NCBI RefSeq assembly: GCF_000340435.2
Contig: NZ_CP011883.2
Span: forward strand, 2,464,687-2,528,686
Direction of reading: 5' to 3'
Origin: Mycobacterium haemophilum DSM 44634
GTDB taxonomy: Bacteria > Actinomycetota > Actinomycetes > Mycobacteriales > Mycobacteriaceae
DNA length: 64,000 bases
Part shown: in pieces, positions 1 through 8,588 of the stretch
Layout of the letters: each line of letters starts with the position of its first letter
How positions within the stretch are numbered: the first letter of the stretch is position 1
Program-made: the position numbers and the translations under genes
The notes under the pieces: generated by a model
Databases searched by the model: none
Seen by the model: the letters and a program-made list of their open reading frames with translations, nothing else
Told to the model about the DNA's origin: nothing

Positions 1-465
1 AGCCAGGGTGGCCAAGTCTTCGCCCGGCGGCATGGGGGTCGACAAGGTCGCCACCCGAGTCAGCGTCACCGTCTGCGCCACTCCCGGGACGGTGAGCTCA
101 CGTTGCAGAGCGGCCGCCGCCGCGGCGAAAGCCGGTACACCAGGCACGATTTCGTAGCTGATGCCCCGTGCGTCGAGCCGGCGGCACTGTTCGGCCAGCG
201 CGCTATACAGCGACGGGTCCCCCGAGTGCAGGCGCGCTACATCGTGGCCGGCAGCGTCAGCGTCGGCGAGTTCGGTGACGATCTGTTCGAGCGTCAATGG
301 ACCAGTGTCAACGACCTTCGCGCCGGGTGAACACTGCACCAGCAGATCGTCGGGCATGATCGAACCCGGGTAAAGGCACACCTGGCATCTTTCCAGGAGC
401 CGTTGACCGCGGACGGTGATCAGATCGGCGGCCCCCGGCCCCGCGCCGATGAAATACACCGTCAC
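1..465 (-). CDS. cobM: Precorrin-4 C11-methyltransferase, 3' part outside window
   Basis: SAM-dependent methyltransferase of aerobic cobalamin synthesis; methylates precorrin-4 at C-11. Only the first 155 codons are in the window. The protein opens with VTVYFIGAGPGAADLIT, a glycine-rich tetrapyrrole methylase N-terminus, followed by the family segments LYPGSIMP and ARLHSGDPSLYSAL. The start is a GTG at 463-465 that overlaps the cobL stop as GTGA, which implies translational coupling. It belongs to a minus-strand operon with cobL and the SDR gene. Family assignment is secure; the C-terminal half cannot be judged. Confidence 0.93.
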   Translation of the reverse strand, partial: MTVYFIGAGPGAADLITVRGQRLLERCQVCLYPGSIMPDDLLVQCSPGAKVVDTGPLTLEQIVTELADADAAGHDVARLHSGDPSLYSALAEQCRRLDARGISYEIVPGVPAFAAAAAALQRELTVPGVAQTVTLTRVATLSTPMPPGEDLATLA

Positions 466-1634
466 TTTGTTACCGCCCACTGGGTGACCGGCAGCTGCGG
501 GCGCCAACCCGTGAAGCCGCCTAGCGGCTCGCCACGATAATGCTGAAAGCGTCGCAGCTGGCCGCCAAACCGCGAATATGACTGCACCAGAACGGCTTCA
601 GACTCCGCAGTGACAGCGTTGGCAACCAGACGTCCATTAGCGGGCAATTTGTCGAGGCAGGCGTCCAGGAGCCCGGGCTGGGTGAGGCCGCCGCCGAGGA
701 AGATGACGGACGGTTCCGGGGCACCGTCAAACGCCTGTGGCGCCTCCCTCCGTACGGCGATTTCTACGCCAAAGGCCGCGGCGTTGAATGCGATGTTGCC
801 GCGGCGCCGCTCATCGCGTTCAAAGGCCACCGCGGTGCAAGTCCGCCAACTTCGGCACCACTCGACCGCGATGCTGCCCGAACCCGCGCCGACGTCCCAC
901 AACCGCTCCCCAGGACGCGGCGCCAATGCCGCCAAAGTCACCGCCCGGATCCGGTGTTTGGTGATCTGGCCGTCGTGGACGAAGGCGTCGTCAGGCACCG
1001 ATGAGGTGCGTTCATCGGGCACGTATCGGACCGCGATCACGTTGAGATCGTCGACATCCGGGGGCGCCGCGCTGGCCCACTCTCGCGCGCTGCCGTCACG
1101 GCGACGTTCGCCTGGGCCGCCGAGCTGTTCGAGCACACTGAACTCAGAGTCGCCGCGTCCGTATGCGTCAAGCACCTCTGCCAACGCCGTCGGCGTGGAC
1201 CGGCCGCTGGACAACACGATCGCCTGGCCGCCGCGTCGTACCGCGATGCGCGGCGGCGCGGTGACCAGGCTGATCACCTCGGTGTCGTGGACGTTCCAAC
1301 CCATCCGGGCACACGCCAGCGTCACGGCCGACACGTGCGGCAACACGGTGACCCGGTCAGGCCCATGGAGCCGAATCAGGGTGCCGCCGATGCCGTGCAA
1401 CAGCGGGTCACCGCTAGCCAGCACGTGGATGTCTTTGGCCGAACCGTCGAGCAGGCTTTGCAGTGCGGGCAGCATTGGCGACGGCCACTCCCGGCGCGGT
1501 GCAACCACCGTGTCGTCGAGCAGGTCAAGTTGTCGCTTTGACCCATAAATAACTGTGGCACTTTGCAATTCGTAACGAGATGTCGCCGACAACCCGGCCA
1601 TGCCGTCGGCGCCGATACCGACAACGACAATCAT
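462..1634 (-). CDS. cobL: Precorrin-6Y C5,15-methyltransferase (decarboxylating)
   Basis: Bifunctional cobalamin-pathway enzyme of 390 aa, which is the length I recall for H37Rv CobL. The N-terminal half (about 1-200) is a tetrapyrrole methylase (IVVVGIGADGMAGLS, LASGDPLLHGIG). The C-terminal half (about 205-390) is a CbiT-like SAM methyltransferase/decarboxylase with the SAM loop LWDVGAGSGSIAVEW. A longer in-frame start at 1703 exists, but the ATG at 1632-1634 begins the conserved MIVVVGIG sequence and overlaps the upstream gene's stop as ATGA, so I prefer it. Downstream coupling to cobM is by GTGA. Confidence 0.95.
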   Translation of the reverse strand: MIVVVGIGADGMAGLSATSRYELQSATVIYGSKRQLDLLDDTVVAPRREWPSPMLPALQSLLDGSAKDIHVLASGDPLLHGIGGTLIRLHGPDRVTVLPHVSAVTLACARMGWNVHDTEVISLVTAPPRIAVRRGGQAIVLSSGRSTPTALAEVLDAYGRGDSEFSVLEQLGGPGERRRDGSAREWASAAPPDVDDLNVIAVRYVPDERTSSVPDDAFVHDGQITKHRIRAVTLAALAPRPGERLWDVGAGSGSIAVEWCRSWRTCTAVAFERDERRRGNIAFNAAAFGVEIAVRREAPQAFDGAPEPSVIFLGGGLTQPGLLDACLDKLPANGRLVANAVTAESEAVLVQSYSRFGGQLRRFQHYRGEPLGGFTGWRPQLPVTQWAVTK

Positions 1635-2380
1635 CGCGGCATCCGTCGCCACACACACTGCGGCAGCAGCCGCATCGCGACGACCATCGGCCGGAGTGCC
1701 CACGGGATCCAGACGGTGCGCCGCCCCTTGGCCAACGCCCGCGCGGTCGCGGTGGCCACCTGCTCCGGGGTGCTGGACAGCGGCGCCGGCGTCATGCCCG
1801 CCGTCATGCGCCCAATGACAAATCCTGGGCGCGCAATCAGCAATCGCACTCCGCTGCCGTGCAGCGCGTCGGCCAACCCGCTGGCGAAGCCATCCAGGCC
1901 GGCCTTGGCGCTGCCGTAGACATAGTTGGCGCGGCGCACCCGCACCCCGGCCACCGAGGAGAACACCACCAGCGACCCCCTGCCGGCCCGACGCATGGCT
2001 GCCGCCAAATGGGTAAGCAGGCTGACCTGCGCCACGTAGTCGGTGTGCACGATGGCGACCGCGTGCTGTGCGTCTGTCTCGGCGCGGGCCTGATCGCCGA
2101 GAATTCCGAAGGCCAACACCGCGGTACCGATGGGACCGTAATCGTCGACGATCGAGGCGACTAGCGGGCCGTGCGAGGCCAGATCGTCGGCATCGAACTC
2201 CCTGGTGTGCACGGCCGCGGCCCCGGCGGCACGCAGGGCGGCGGCGTGCTCGGCGAGTTGGTCGGCTTGACGCGCGGCCAGCACGATCGTCGCATCCGGT
2301 GCCAGGCGCCGCGCGAGCTCGATGCCGATCTCGCTGCGGCCGCCCAGAATTACTACTGGAGCGGCGCCCGTGTCATCCAC
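1631..2380 (-). CDS. Short-chain dehydrogenase/reductase (Rv2073c-like, DprE2-related)
   Basis: SDR-family oxidoreductase of 249 aa. The nucleotide-binding motif is the variant GGRSEIG near residue 13 rather than the usual TGxxxGIG; I recall this form in DprE2-type decaprenylphosphoryl-ribose reductases. The active-site serine lies in VVFSSVAGVRVRR and the catalytic pair in YVYGSAKAG (Y-x3-K). The C-terminus is basic. It is first in the minus-strand operon with cobL and cobM (4-bp ATGA overlap) and divergent from the next gene across 35 bp. The substrate is unknown; the link to cobalamin synthesis is only positional. In M. bovis-type lineages this gene is part of the RD9 deletion, so its presence argues against those lineages. 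Confidence 0.88.
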   Translation of the reverse strand: MDDTGAAPVVILGGRSEIGIELARRLAPDATIVLAARQADQLAEHAAALRAAGAAAVHTREFDADDLASHGPLVASIVDDYGPIGTAVLAFGILGDQARAETDAQHAVAIVHTDYVAQVSLLTHLAAAMRRAGRGSLVVFSSVAGVRVRRANYVYGSAKAGLDGFASGLADALHGSGVRLLIARPGFVIGRMTAGMTPAPLSSTPEQVATATARALAKGRRTVWIPWALRPMVVAMRLLPQCVWRRMPR

Positions 2381-2415
2381 GGCTGCGATTATTGCCTGCG
2401 CTAGCGTGAGGAGCG

Positions 2416-2829
2416 ATGGCGAATACCACCACCCGGCTCACCGACGACGCGCTGGCGTTTCTCACCGAACGCCATCTGGCGATGCTGACCACGCTGCGGG
2501 CCGACAATTCGCCGCATGTAGTGGCGGTGGGTTTCACGTTCGATCCCAAGACGCACATCGCACGGGTCATCACTACCGGCGGCTCCCAGAAGGCGGTCAA
2601 CGCCGACCGCGGTGGGATCGCTGTGCTCAGCCAGGTCGACGGCGCCCGATGGTTGTCGCTGGAGGGCCGGGCGTGTGTGAACAGCGAGCTCGACGCCGTC
2701 CGCGACGCCGAGCTGCGCTATGCGCAGCGCTACCGCACTCCGCGGGCCAACCCACAACGAGTGGTTATTGAAGTCCAGGTGGAGCGGGTGCTCGGATCGG
2801 CTGCTCTGCTCGACCGCGGCGGGGAATAA
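2416..2829 (+). CDS. F420/FMN split-barrel oxidoreductase (Rv2074-like, F420-dependent biliverdin reductase)
   Basis: A 137-aa single-domain split beta-barrel flavin/deazaflavin-dependent oxidoreductase. Hallmarks are the N-terminal segment with [26 protein letters not shown] and the [18 protein letters not shown] segment. Its H37Rv counterpart Rv2074 was shown to reduce biliverdin with F420H2 as cofactor. The ATG at 2416 follows GAGGAGCG. It is divergent from the cob/SDR operon and convergent with the ketosynthase gene 27 bp further on. Confidence 0.9.
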   Translation: MANTTTRLTDDALAFLTERHLAMLTTLRADNSPHVVAVGFTFDPKTHIARVITTGGSQKAVNADRGGIAVLSQVDGARWLSLEGRACVNSELDAVRDAELRYAQRYRTPRANPQRVVIEVQVERVLGSAALLDRGGE

Positions 2830-2856
2830 CTTTCGGGCCCCTCCAAGCGTGCACCA

Positions 2857-4014
2857 CTACGGTGCCCCGAGGACCACAGCAGTGTTGTGGCCACCAATGC
2901 CAAGCGAGGTTTTGAGCGTTATCCCCTCGTCGATGGGTGTGGCGCCATCGAGCAGGCGCGGATGTCCGGGCGCAACGCGCGGCGACGCCGGGATGACCCC
3001 GTATTCGTAGGCGAGTGCGGCAACAGCCAGTTCGACGGCACCCGTCGCGCCTTGGCAGTGCCCGGCGAGCGGTTTGACGGAGTACACCTCCGTTTGCTCG
3101 CCGAGAACGTTGTCGAGGATGGCAGCTTCGGTAACGTCGCATTGTTGGGTGCCAGACCCGTGGGCATTGAAGTAGCGAACCTGGCCAGCGTCGATCCCGG
3201 CATTGCTGAGTGCGTTGTGCACGCATGCGGTGAAGTGGGTGAGCGACGGGTCCAGCGATGTTACGTGGTAGGCGTCGTGAGACATGGCCCCGCCGAGCAC
3301 GTTGGCGTATGGCTGGCCGTTACCGCGTGACAGCACGAATGCCACCGATGCTTCACCCCAGGAAAATCCCCGGCTGCCCTCTTGGAATGGTCGACACGCA
3401 TCCAGCGGCTCGGTATCGGTGACGGTCACTCCTAATCGCACGAAGTGGTCCACAAACTCGGGAGTCCCGGATAGGCAGGTGGCGACGAACACCACGTCGT
3501 CCGCGATCCCGGAGTCCAGCCACATCTTCGCGGTAATCAGTCCGGCGTTTCCTGAAGCACACACGGCCGAGATGTTCATTGCCGGACCATGGAAGCCATA
3601 CTCCTGCATCAGCAGAGAGACCGCGGTGGACGGTATCAGGTTTAGATAGCCACGGACTCGCCGGTGCCCACCATCGTCGCAATAGAAGCGACGCCAATCA
3701 TCCATTTCGTGCATGAAATACGTGTACAGCACACCCACTTGCCGGCCCGGGCTCCATCCGCGGGAAGCCGCGTCGTTGATCGCTTCCCGGGCGGCAGCGC
3801 GCGTGGCCCGTGCCGAGCGGCTCGGCCCGTCGGCAGGATCGCCCTCGTCAGACACCAGAGCCAACCAGGCATCTTCGTCCCGGTACTGCCCATATCCCGG
3901 TACCAGCGTGGCGGCAGGTTTTCCGCTCAATAAACCCTCCCACAGGTGGCGCTTGCCCCATCCGTATCCGCTTACCGCGCCGATCCCGCTGATTGCCGTG
4001 GCTTGTTCGAGCAT
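2857..4014 (-). CDS. Stand-alone beta-ketoacyl synthase-like condensing enzyme
   Basis: A thiolase-fold ketosynthase of 385 aa. The expected Cys-His-His triad is present: C152 in AVCASGN, H285 in NAHGSGT and H319 in LAGHCQGATG, with K314 before it. This suggests a working decarboxylative condensing enzyme of the FabF/KAS II type. The open frame extends upstream to 4200, but ATG 4012-4014 has a purine-rich ribosome site (AAAGGGTAAGGGA) and begins the alignable part. No acyl carrier protein, acyltransferase or reductase lies nearby, so substrate and partner carrier are unknown. It is divergent from the PAS-GGDEF gene over 215 bp. I do not recall a counterpart at this place in H37Rv. Confidence 0.85.
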   Translation of the reverse strand: MLEQATAISGIGAVSGYGWGKRHLWEGLLSGKPAATLVPGYGQYRDEDAWLALVSDEGDPADGPSRSARATRAAAREAINDAASRGWSPGRQVGVLYTYFMHEMDDWRRFYCDDGGHRRVRGYLNLIPSTAVSLLMQEYGFHGPAMNISAVCASGNAGLITAKMWLDSGIADDVVFVATCLSGTPEFVDHFVRLGVTVTDTEPLDACRPFQEGSRGFSWGEASVAFVLSRGNGQPYANVLGGAMSHDAYHVTSLDPSLTHFTACVHNALSNAGIDAGQVRYFNAHGSGTQQCDVTEAAILDNVLGEQTEVYSVKPLAGHCQGATGAVELAVAALAYEYGVIPASPRVAPGHPRLLDGATPIDEGITLKTSLGIGGHNTAVVLGAP

Positions 4015-4229
4015 GTGTTCCCTTACCCTTTCATTTGTTTCATTCGAAGGGATACCCCCCATAAGGGTTGTACGGCACGTCCCGATAGCACTGTGACGGA
4101 CGTGTACGATCTCGTAACTGAGCCTGCTTAGGCAGGGACTACTCGGTGATGTCACAGCATCGAGCGAACAGGGTGGCGGGGGCTTGGACGTAGCGCGCAA
4201 ATCATGTCGGTGCGAGAATCCGCCCGCAC

Positions 4230-6236
4230 ATGCCTGATTTTCCGGATGAAGGTCATTGCTGTACAGGCCATCTTGTCGAACAGTGTTATCGACAACTGCT
4301 CGACCATTACCCCGAGATAGTCTGTGTCCACCAAGACGACCGGTGGGTATATATGAACCCGGCCGGGGTCACATTGCTAGGTGGGACGTCGGAAGCGCAG
4401 TTCCTCGGCCGCCCGGTCACCGAATTCGTGCACTCCGACTCAGTTCCGGCGATGTTGGCCCGCATTGGCTCTCTTCGCCACATTGGGGACACCACCAACT
4501 CCGCTGAGGCAACCATGCTGCGCTTGGATGGCGCTTCACTCTCCGTGCAATCGGTCTCCGTGCTCACAGTCTGGGAGGGTAAGCCGGCCCACCAGGTGAT
4601 CCTTCGTGACCTGAGCGCCCATAAAGCGGCCGAGGAGACGCAACGATACCGGCAACTGATTGACCACTGCCCCGATTTGATCTGTGTGCACCAAGGCGGC
4701 CGATGGGTATATATGAACCCGGCCGGGGTCAGGTCGCTAGGTGGGACGTCGGAAGCGCAGTTCCTCGGCCGCCCGATCACCGAATTCGTGCATTCCGACT
4801 CGATTCCGGCGGTGTTGGACCGCATCGCGTCGTTGCGCCACATCGGGGACGCTTCCAGCCCGGCTGAGCTGGTGATGCTGCGCTTGGATGCTACTCCGCT
4901 TTGCGTGGAATCGGTCTCCGTACGCACCATGTGGGAGGGCAATCCGGCCTATCAGGTGATCCTTCGTGACCTGAGCGCCCAAAAAGCGGCCGATGCCACA
5001 CTGCGCTTTCAGGCCGCTCTGGTCGACCATGTCAGCGACGCGGTGATAGCCACCACATTCGACGGCATCGTGACGAGCTGGAATCCCGCCGCAGAGGTCA
5101 TCTATCGCCGGTCCGCGGCAGAAGCGCTGGGGCTGCCAGTCCGCGAGGCTGTCGGCGCGCCGCTTGACCCCCTTGCGGTCGTCGTTAACGGCGGTCTGTT
5201 GGATACCACCCACCACAGATCAGATGGAGCTGCCTTGGCCGTCCGGGTATCAGTGACCGCAATGGACAAGGGTTTTGTGCTGTTGTGCAGCGACCAAACA
5301 GCGCGGCGCCGAGCCGAACAGCACTTCCAAACCGTCGTGGCCTCCCTAGAGGAGGGGGTAATGATCGTGGGCAGCGACGGCCGCGTTGGTTCGGTGAACC
5401 CGGCGGCCCAGCGTGTGCTGGGCATCGACGATCGAGACCTTGTGGATAAGCATTTCACTTGTGCTGCAACGTTTCCCCGCTGCGAATCCGACGATCAAGC
5501 GATCGACTGCGGGCAGCGCGAGCTTTGCACCGTTATTCGGTTGCGTGAGCCTCAAACCGGCCACGTGTTCAGTTTTGATCGCCGCGCCGATGGCCAGCGG
5601 CGATGGCTGTCGGCGAACTCCAGACTGCTCAATCCGGAAGACCCCCATGATTCGGCGATGCTCATCTCGTTGACGGACATAACCGCCCAACACATGGCCC
5701 GCGAGCAGCTTGCCCACGACGCTACCCATGATGCGCTGACGGGGCTGCCCAACCGTGCGCACATCGTCGGCCGCATCGACGACCACCTCGGCTCAACCGG
5801 CACAGATACATTGGGCGCGGTGTTGTTCATCGACTTGGACAACTTCAAGCCCATTAATGACTCGCTAGGCCATCACGTCGGCGACCAGGTGCTGCAGGGA
5901 GCAGCTAAACGCCTAAGCGTCGCGTTACGTTCGTCAGATGTCGTGGGCCGGCTAGGTGGCGACGAGTTCGTCGCTTTAATCCTGGGCCGGATCACTGCTA
6001 TTAAGCTCGACGAAGTCGCCAAAAGGATCCAGACGGCGTTGGCCGAGCCGATGCGTATCGCCGATGACGCGATCGCCTTACGCGCGAGCATCGGCATTGT
6101 GATGGTCGACGATGAGGACCACCGCGACGGAAGCCAAATTCTGTGCGACGCCGACATCGCGATGTACCAAGCGAAGGCCTCAGGTGGGGGTACCAGCTGC
6201 TACTTCACCGAAGCGTTCCGCCACAAGACCGCCTGA
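4230..6236 (+). CDS. Four-PAS diguanylate cyclase
   Basis: A 668-aa soluble sensor enzyme predicted to make cyclic di-GMP. PAS1 (about 20-135) and PAS2 (about 140-255) are near-identical tandem copies; PAS3 (about 260-365) and PAS4 (about 368-500) are more divergent. The GGDEF domain (about 503-665) has the intact active-site motif GGDEF at 576-580. An inhibitory-site RxxD (RSSD, 567-570) lies exactly five residues upstream, so feedback inhibition by the product is expected. There is no EAL domain and no transmembrane segment is obvious. A fragment in PAS4 (CAATFPRCES...CGQRELC) is cysteine-rich and could sense redox or metal. No strong ribosome site precedes the ATG. Confidence 0.9.
   Translation: MPDFPDEGHCCTGHLVEQCYRQLLDHYPEIVCVHQDDRWVYMNPAGVTLLGGTSEAQFLGRPVTEFVHSDSVPAMLARIGSLRHIGDTTNSAEATMLRLDGASLSVQSVSVLTVWEGKPAHQVILRDLSAHKAAEETQRYRQLIDHCPDLICVHQGGRWVYMNPAGVRSLGGTSEAQFLGRPITEFVHSDSIPAVLDRIASLRHIGDASSPAELVMLRLDATPLCVESVSVRTMWEGNPAYQVILRDLSAQKAADATLRFQAALVDHVSDAVIATTFDGIVTSWNPAAEVIYRRSAAEALGLPVREAVGAPLDPLAVVVNGGLLDTTHHRSDGAALAVRVSVTAMDKGFVLLCSDQTARRRAEQHFQTVVASLEEGVMIVGSDGRVGSVNPAAQRVLGIDDRDLVDKHFTCAATFPRCESDDQAIDCGQRELCTVIRLREPQTGHVFSFDRRADGQRRWLSANSRLLNPEDPHDSAMLISLTDITAQHMAREQLAHDATHDALTGLPNRAHIVGRIDDHLGSTGTDTLGAVLFIDLDNFKPINDSLGHHVGDQVLQGAAKRLSVALRSSDVVGRLGGDEFVALILGRITAIKLDEVAKRIQTALAEPMRIADDAIALRASIGIVMVDDEDHRDGSQILCDADIAMYQAKASGGGTSCYFTEAFRHKTA
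4284..5003 (+). repeat. Tandem 360-bp duplication encoding PAS1 and PAS2
   Basis: Two direct copies with a constant 360-bp offset (4284-4643 and 4644-5003) inside the cyclase gene. Long blocks are identical at DNA level, for example TATATATGAACCCGGCCGGG at about 4347 and again at 4707, and the stretch encoding GGTSEAQFLGRP. The period is a multiple of three, so the reading frame is kept. Conservation at silent positions indicates a recent duplication or gene conversion. Confidence 0.93.
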
Positions 6237-6387
6237 TCCTACGGCCGTCGGCGGATCTCACTAGTCCTTGCCGAAAAGGATTGAGCGACCTAGCCGCGCC
6301 CGCAGCTGAATTGACCACCAACAACGCTGTGGCTAGCTTCACCAACAGGCACGATCTCGGAACCTTGACAGCTCGGAAAGGACAACG

Positions 6388-6702
6388 ATGTTCGTCGATA
6401 CCGGACTGTTGCATTCGGGAGCCAACGTGTCGCACCGCGCCAGTGACCACGCACACGTCGGGGCCGATCACCTCTCACGGGCACCACTGTTATCGGGGAT
6501 GTTCGGCGACTTCGCGGTAGCTGAGGCGTTTCACGACGCCATTGGTGCGGCGTGCGCTCGACACGCGAGAAGCTTGCAGGCCCACCGGGAGACGCTTGCC
6601 ACCATCGCCAGCAAGGCACAGATGGCAGCCGCCGAGTTCACCGACATGGATGACCGCAATGCCACAAGGCTGCAGGCGGTGCAATGCGGCTCGAACACAT
6701 AA
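6388..6702 (+). CDS. DUF2563-type small protein (Rv2078-like)
   Basis: A 104-aa protein beginning MFVDTGLLHSGANVSHRASDHA, typical of the mycobacterial DUF2563 family, which often precedes large two-part proteins in ESX-like gene sets. Much of it is helical and alanine-rich (residues 45-95). There is no signal peptide or membrane segment. The ribosome site GGAAAGGA lies 5-6 bp before the ATG. Its end overlaps the start of the next gene by 19 bp, so the two are probably coupled. By analogy with WXG100 partners it may form a helical pair with the N-terminus of the next protein; that is inference. Confidence 0.75.
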   Translation: MFVDTGLLHSGANVSHRASDHAHVGADHLSRAPLLSGMFGDFAVAEAFHDAIGAACARHARSLQAHRETLATIASKAQMAAAEFTDMDDRNATRLQAVQCGSNT

Positions 6703-8261
6703 GCATCCCGCTGCTGATCGCCGAAGCCGGCGGCGATCCTTGGGCAATCAATAACAGTCTTCAATGTGGTCGCCCAGCCCAGATTTCCGATCTGGCCGAG
6801 GCGTTTCACCGTGCAGGGCGTTGCACCGCCGAGGCCAACACCGCATTCGCCGAAGCGCGTCGTCGCTTTGAGGCGTCGTGGAATAGAGAGACCGGCGATC
6901 ACCCCATCAACGATGGGGACGAAGTGCAACGCGCCGCCCAGTCGCTCGGCGTTCAGAGCGCACAACTGCCCAAGGTCAGCGTCGACTTGGAGACAATCGC
7001 GGCTGCGTTGGCTGCCACGCAACGCATCTGTGGGCAAGTCATCTCGACTTTAGAAACACAGCTAAAGCAGATCGACAACGAACTTGGTGATGCACTGGAT
7101 CTTGAGAGAGATGTACGCCTCACCGACGATGACAAATCTGCACTCGCCCAACTGATCTCTGCTATGGAGCATCAAGCCGTTGACGACACCAAGGCCACCC
7201 TGGGTCGCGTCCAGTCAATACGCGGCGGCTACTCGGACCAATTACAGAAACTGCTGACGACCCTACGCACCGACGGATGCGACCCAGCAACGATCCAGGG
7301 ACTTGACTCGCCGGGAACCCCGACGAAGGCCGAACCTGAAGCCAAGCGAAGTCAGAACCAAATCGAGGCATTCACACGAGTTTTCGGTAGACGACCAAGT
7401 TCGACGTCGGACTGGAAAACAGCCGCTGCCCTCGATCCGCACAGCTACGACCCCAAAAACGGTGGTGTGCAGCCTAATATCGTCCTTGGTCGAATCAAGC
7501 CGGTACCCGGACAGGGCGTGGTGCGGACAAACCTTTTCATCCCGGGCCGCGCGGTATGGGACCCCCAGCTCGACTTCCCGCCAGTGCACGATAACCTCGG
7601 TGACAACCGAGGTTTCTCACCCACGGCTGATCCTGAGGCATCGAGGGTCGCAATATATGTCGATTACGAAAACGGCATCATCGTTGCCCGGCAAAACCCA
7701 TCAATCGACGAGAACATCGGTCAGATTCGAGCCGGGACGCCCACTGTGTCTGCCGTGCAGCAAAGTAAAGGCTCCGTTCTGATCAAGTACAGCGCGGCCG
7801 ACCCGTTCTCACCTGGCGGTGAAGGACTAGCCAAGGCGATCTCGTTTGATGTGAACGGCACCATCGCCATCGAACCGACTGCGGGAGGCCCACGCGTGGG
7901 TGGGACCGCGACGAATTTCCCAGCGCTCGAGATCTACAGCGAGCGGCCCGGTGCGCCAACGACAACGCTTGTACAGGCGTGGCCTCTCTTCAAAGACGAC
8001 GCGTTAGGGCCCGCAGCGGGATTGTGGTGGCACAAACCCATCGGAGATCGGGCCGTTGAACTGCACTTCAATGACTTGTATCCGGCTCCGAGGATTCCGG
8101 CCCTGCCCGGTTCCGCGCATGCCCCCATGGCGGCCATAACCATCGCTCCGCCACTTGTTGCGAGTCCACCCGGCACCTATCCCCTGGGGCCCGTCGATCA
8201 TCCGCCGCAAATAGGCCTGCATGATCCGGTTGTCAAGCTGCCGCTATTGCCGCCCAAATAA
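6684..8261 (+). CDS. Large two-part protein, candidate secreted effector (Rv2079-like)
   Basis: A 525-aa protein. Residues about 1-170 are helical with an LIAEAGGDPW start and long heptad-like stretches (SVDLETIAAALAATQRICGQ), resembling an ESX substrate helical region. Residues about 170-245 are a linker. Residues about 250-460 form a beta-rich domain (VAIYVDYENGIIVARQNPS, ISFDVNGTIAIEPTAGG), and the tail is proline-rich. This plan (helical delivery part plus C-terminal domain, DUF2563 gene before, tiny membrane proteins after) is that of polymorphic toxins, but I cannot name the C-terminal fold and see no obvious catalytic signature. There is no Sec signal peptide. Confidence 0.65.
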   Translation: MRLEHISIPLLIAEAGGDPWAINNSLQCGRPAQISDLAEAFHRAGRCTAEANTAFAEARRRFEASWNRETGDHPINDGDEVQRAAQSLGVQSAQLPKVSVDLETIAAALAATQRICGQVISTLETQLKQIDNELGDALDLERDVRLTDDDKSALAQLISAMEHQAVDDTKATLGRVQSIRGGYSDQLQKLLTTLRTDGCDPATIQGLDSPGTPTKAEPEAKRSQNQIEAFTRVFGRRPSSTSDWKTAAALDPHSYDPKNGGVQPNIVLGRIKPVPGQGVVRTNLFIPGRAVWDPQLDFPPVHDNLGDNRGFSPTADPEASRVAIYVDYENGIIVARQNPSIDENIGQIRAGTPTVSAVQQSKGSVLIKYSAADPFSPGGEGLAKAISFDVNGTIAIEPTAGGPRVGGTATNFPALEIYSERPGAPTTTLVQAWPLFKDDALGPAAGLWWHKPIGDRAVELHFNDLYPAPRIPALPGSAHAPMAAITIAPPLVASPPGTYPLGPVDHPPQIGLHDPVVKLPLLPPK

Positions 8262-8281
8262 GTGACGTTAGCGAGGTTCAC

Positions 8282-8587
8282 ATGAAAGAGTCGATCGACT
8301 GGATACGAGCCGCCTTTACTGGAGCAATATCTGGAGGAATATTGTGGGCGGTCATGGCAAAGGTGATATCGGTTATCACGCACGAACATTTTCCAGCTCC
8401 ATACTCCTTTACCTTCATTTCTTGGGTATCGCTATGCGTTCTCATCGTTGGCCTTGTCCTGTATTTCTGCTCGAGGACTTCCCTTTGGCGCAGCACAGCG
8501 ATCGGAATTATTCTCGCACCGCTTACCGGATGGTCGATCTTGCTCTTCTGTCTCATAGCCATCGTTCTCCCTTCTCAGGCCCGCTGA
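8282..8587 (+). CDS. Small three-helix membrane protein, candidate immunity protein
   Basis: A 101-aa protein with about three hydrophobic segments: GAISGGILWAVMAKVI, WVSLCVLIVGLVLYFC and GIILAPLTGWSILLFCLIAI. The ATG follows GCGAGG at a normal distance, 20 bp after the large effector-like gene. Base composition is clearly more AT-rich than the backbone, suggesting recent acquisition. I do not recognise the family. Placement directly after a toxin-like gene makes membrane immunity an attractive but unproven role. Confidence 0.6.
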   Translation: MKESIDWIRAAFTGAISGGILWAVMAKVISVITHEHFPAPYSFTFISWVSLCVLIVGLVLYFCSRTSLWRSTAIGIILAPLTGWSILLFCLIAIVLPSQAR

Positions 8588-8588
8588 T

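Noticed and set aside
610..1548. A 312-codon plus-strand frame opposite cobL
   Set aside because: Arg/Ser/Pro-rich shadow translation; cobL on the other strand is complete and fits the operon.
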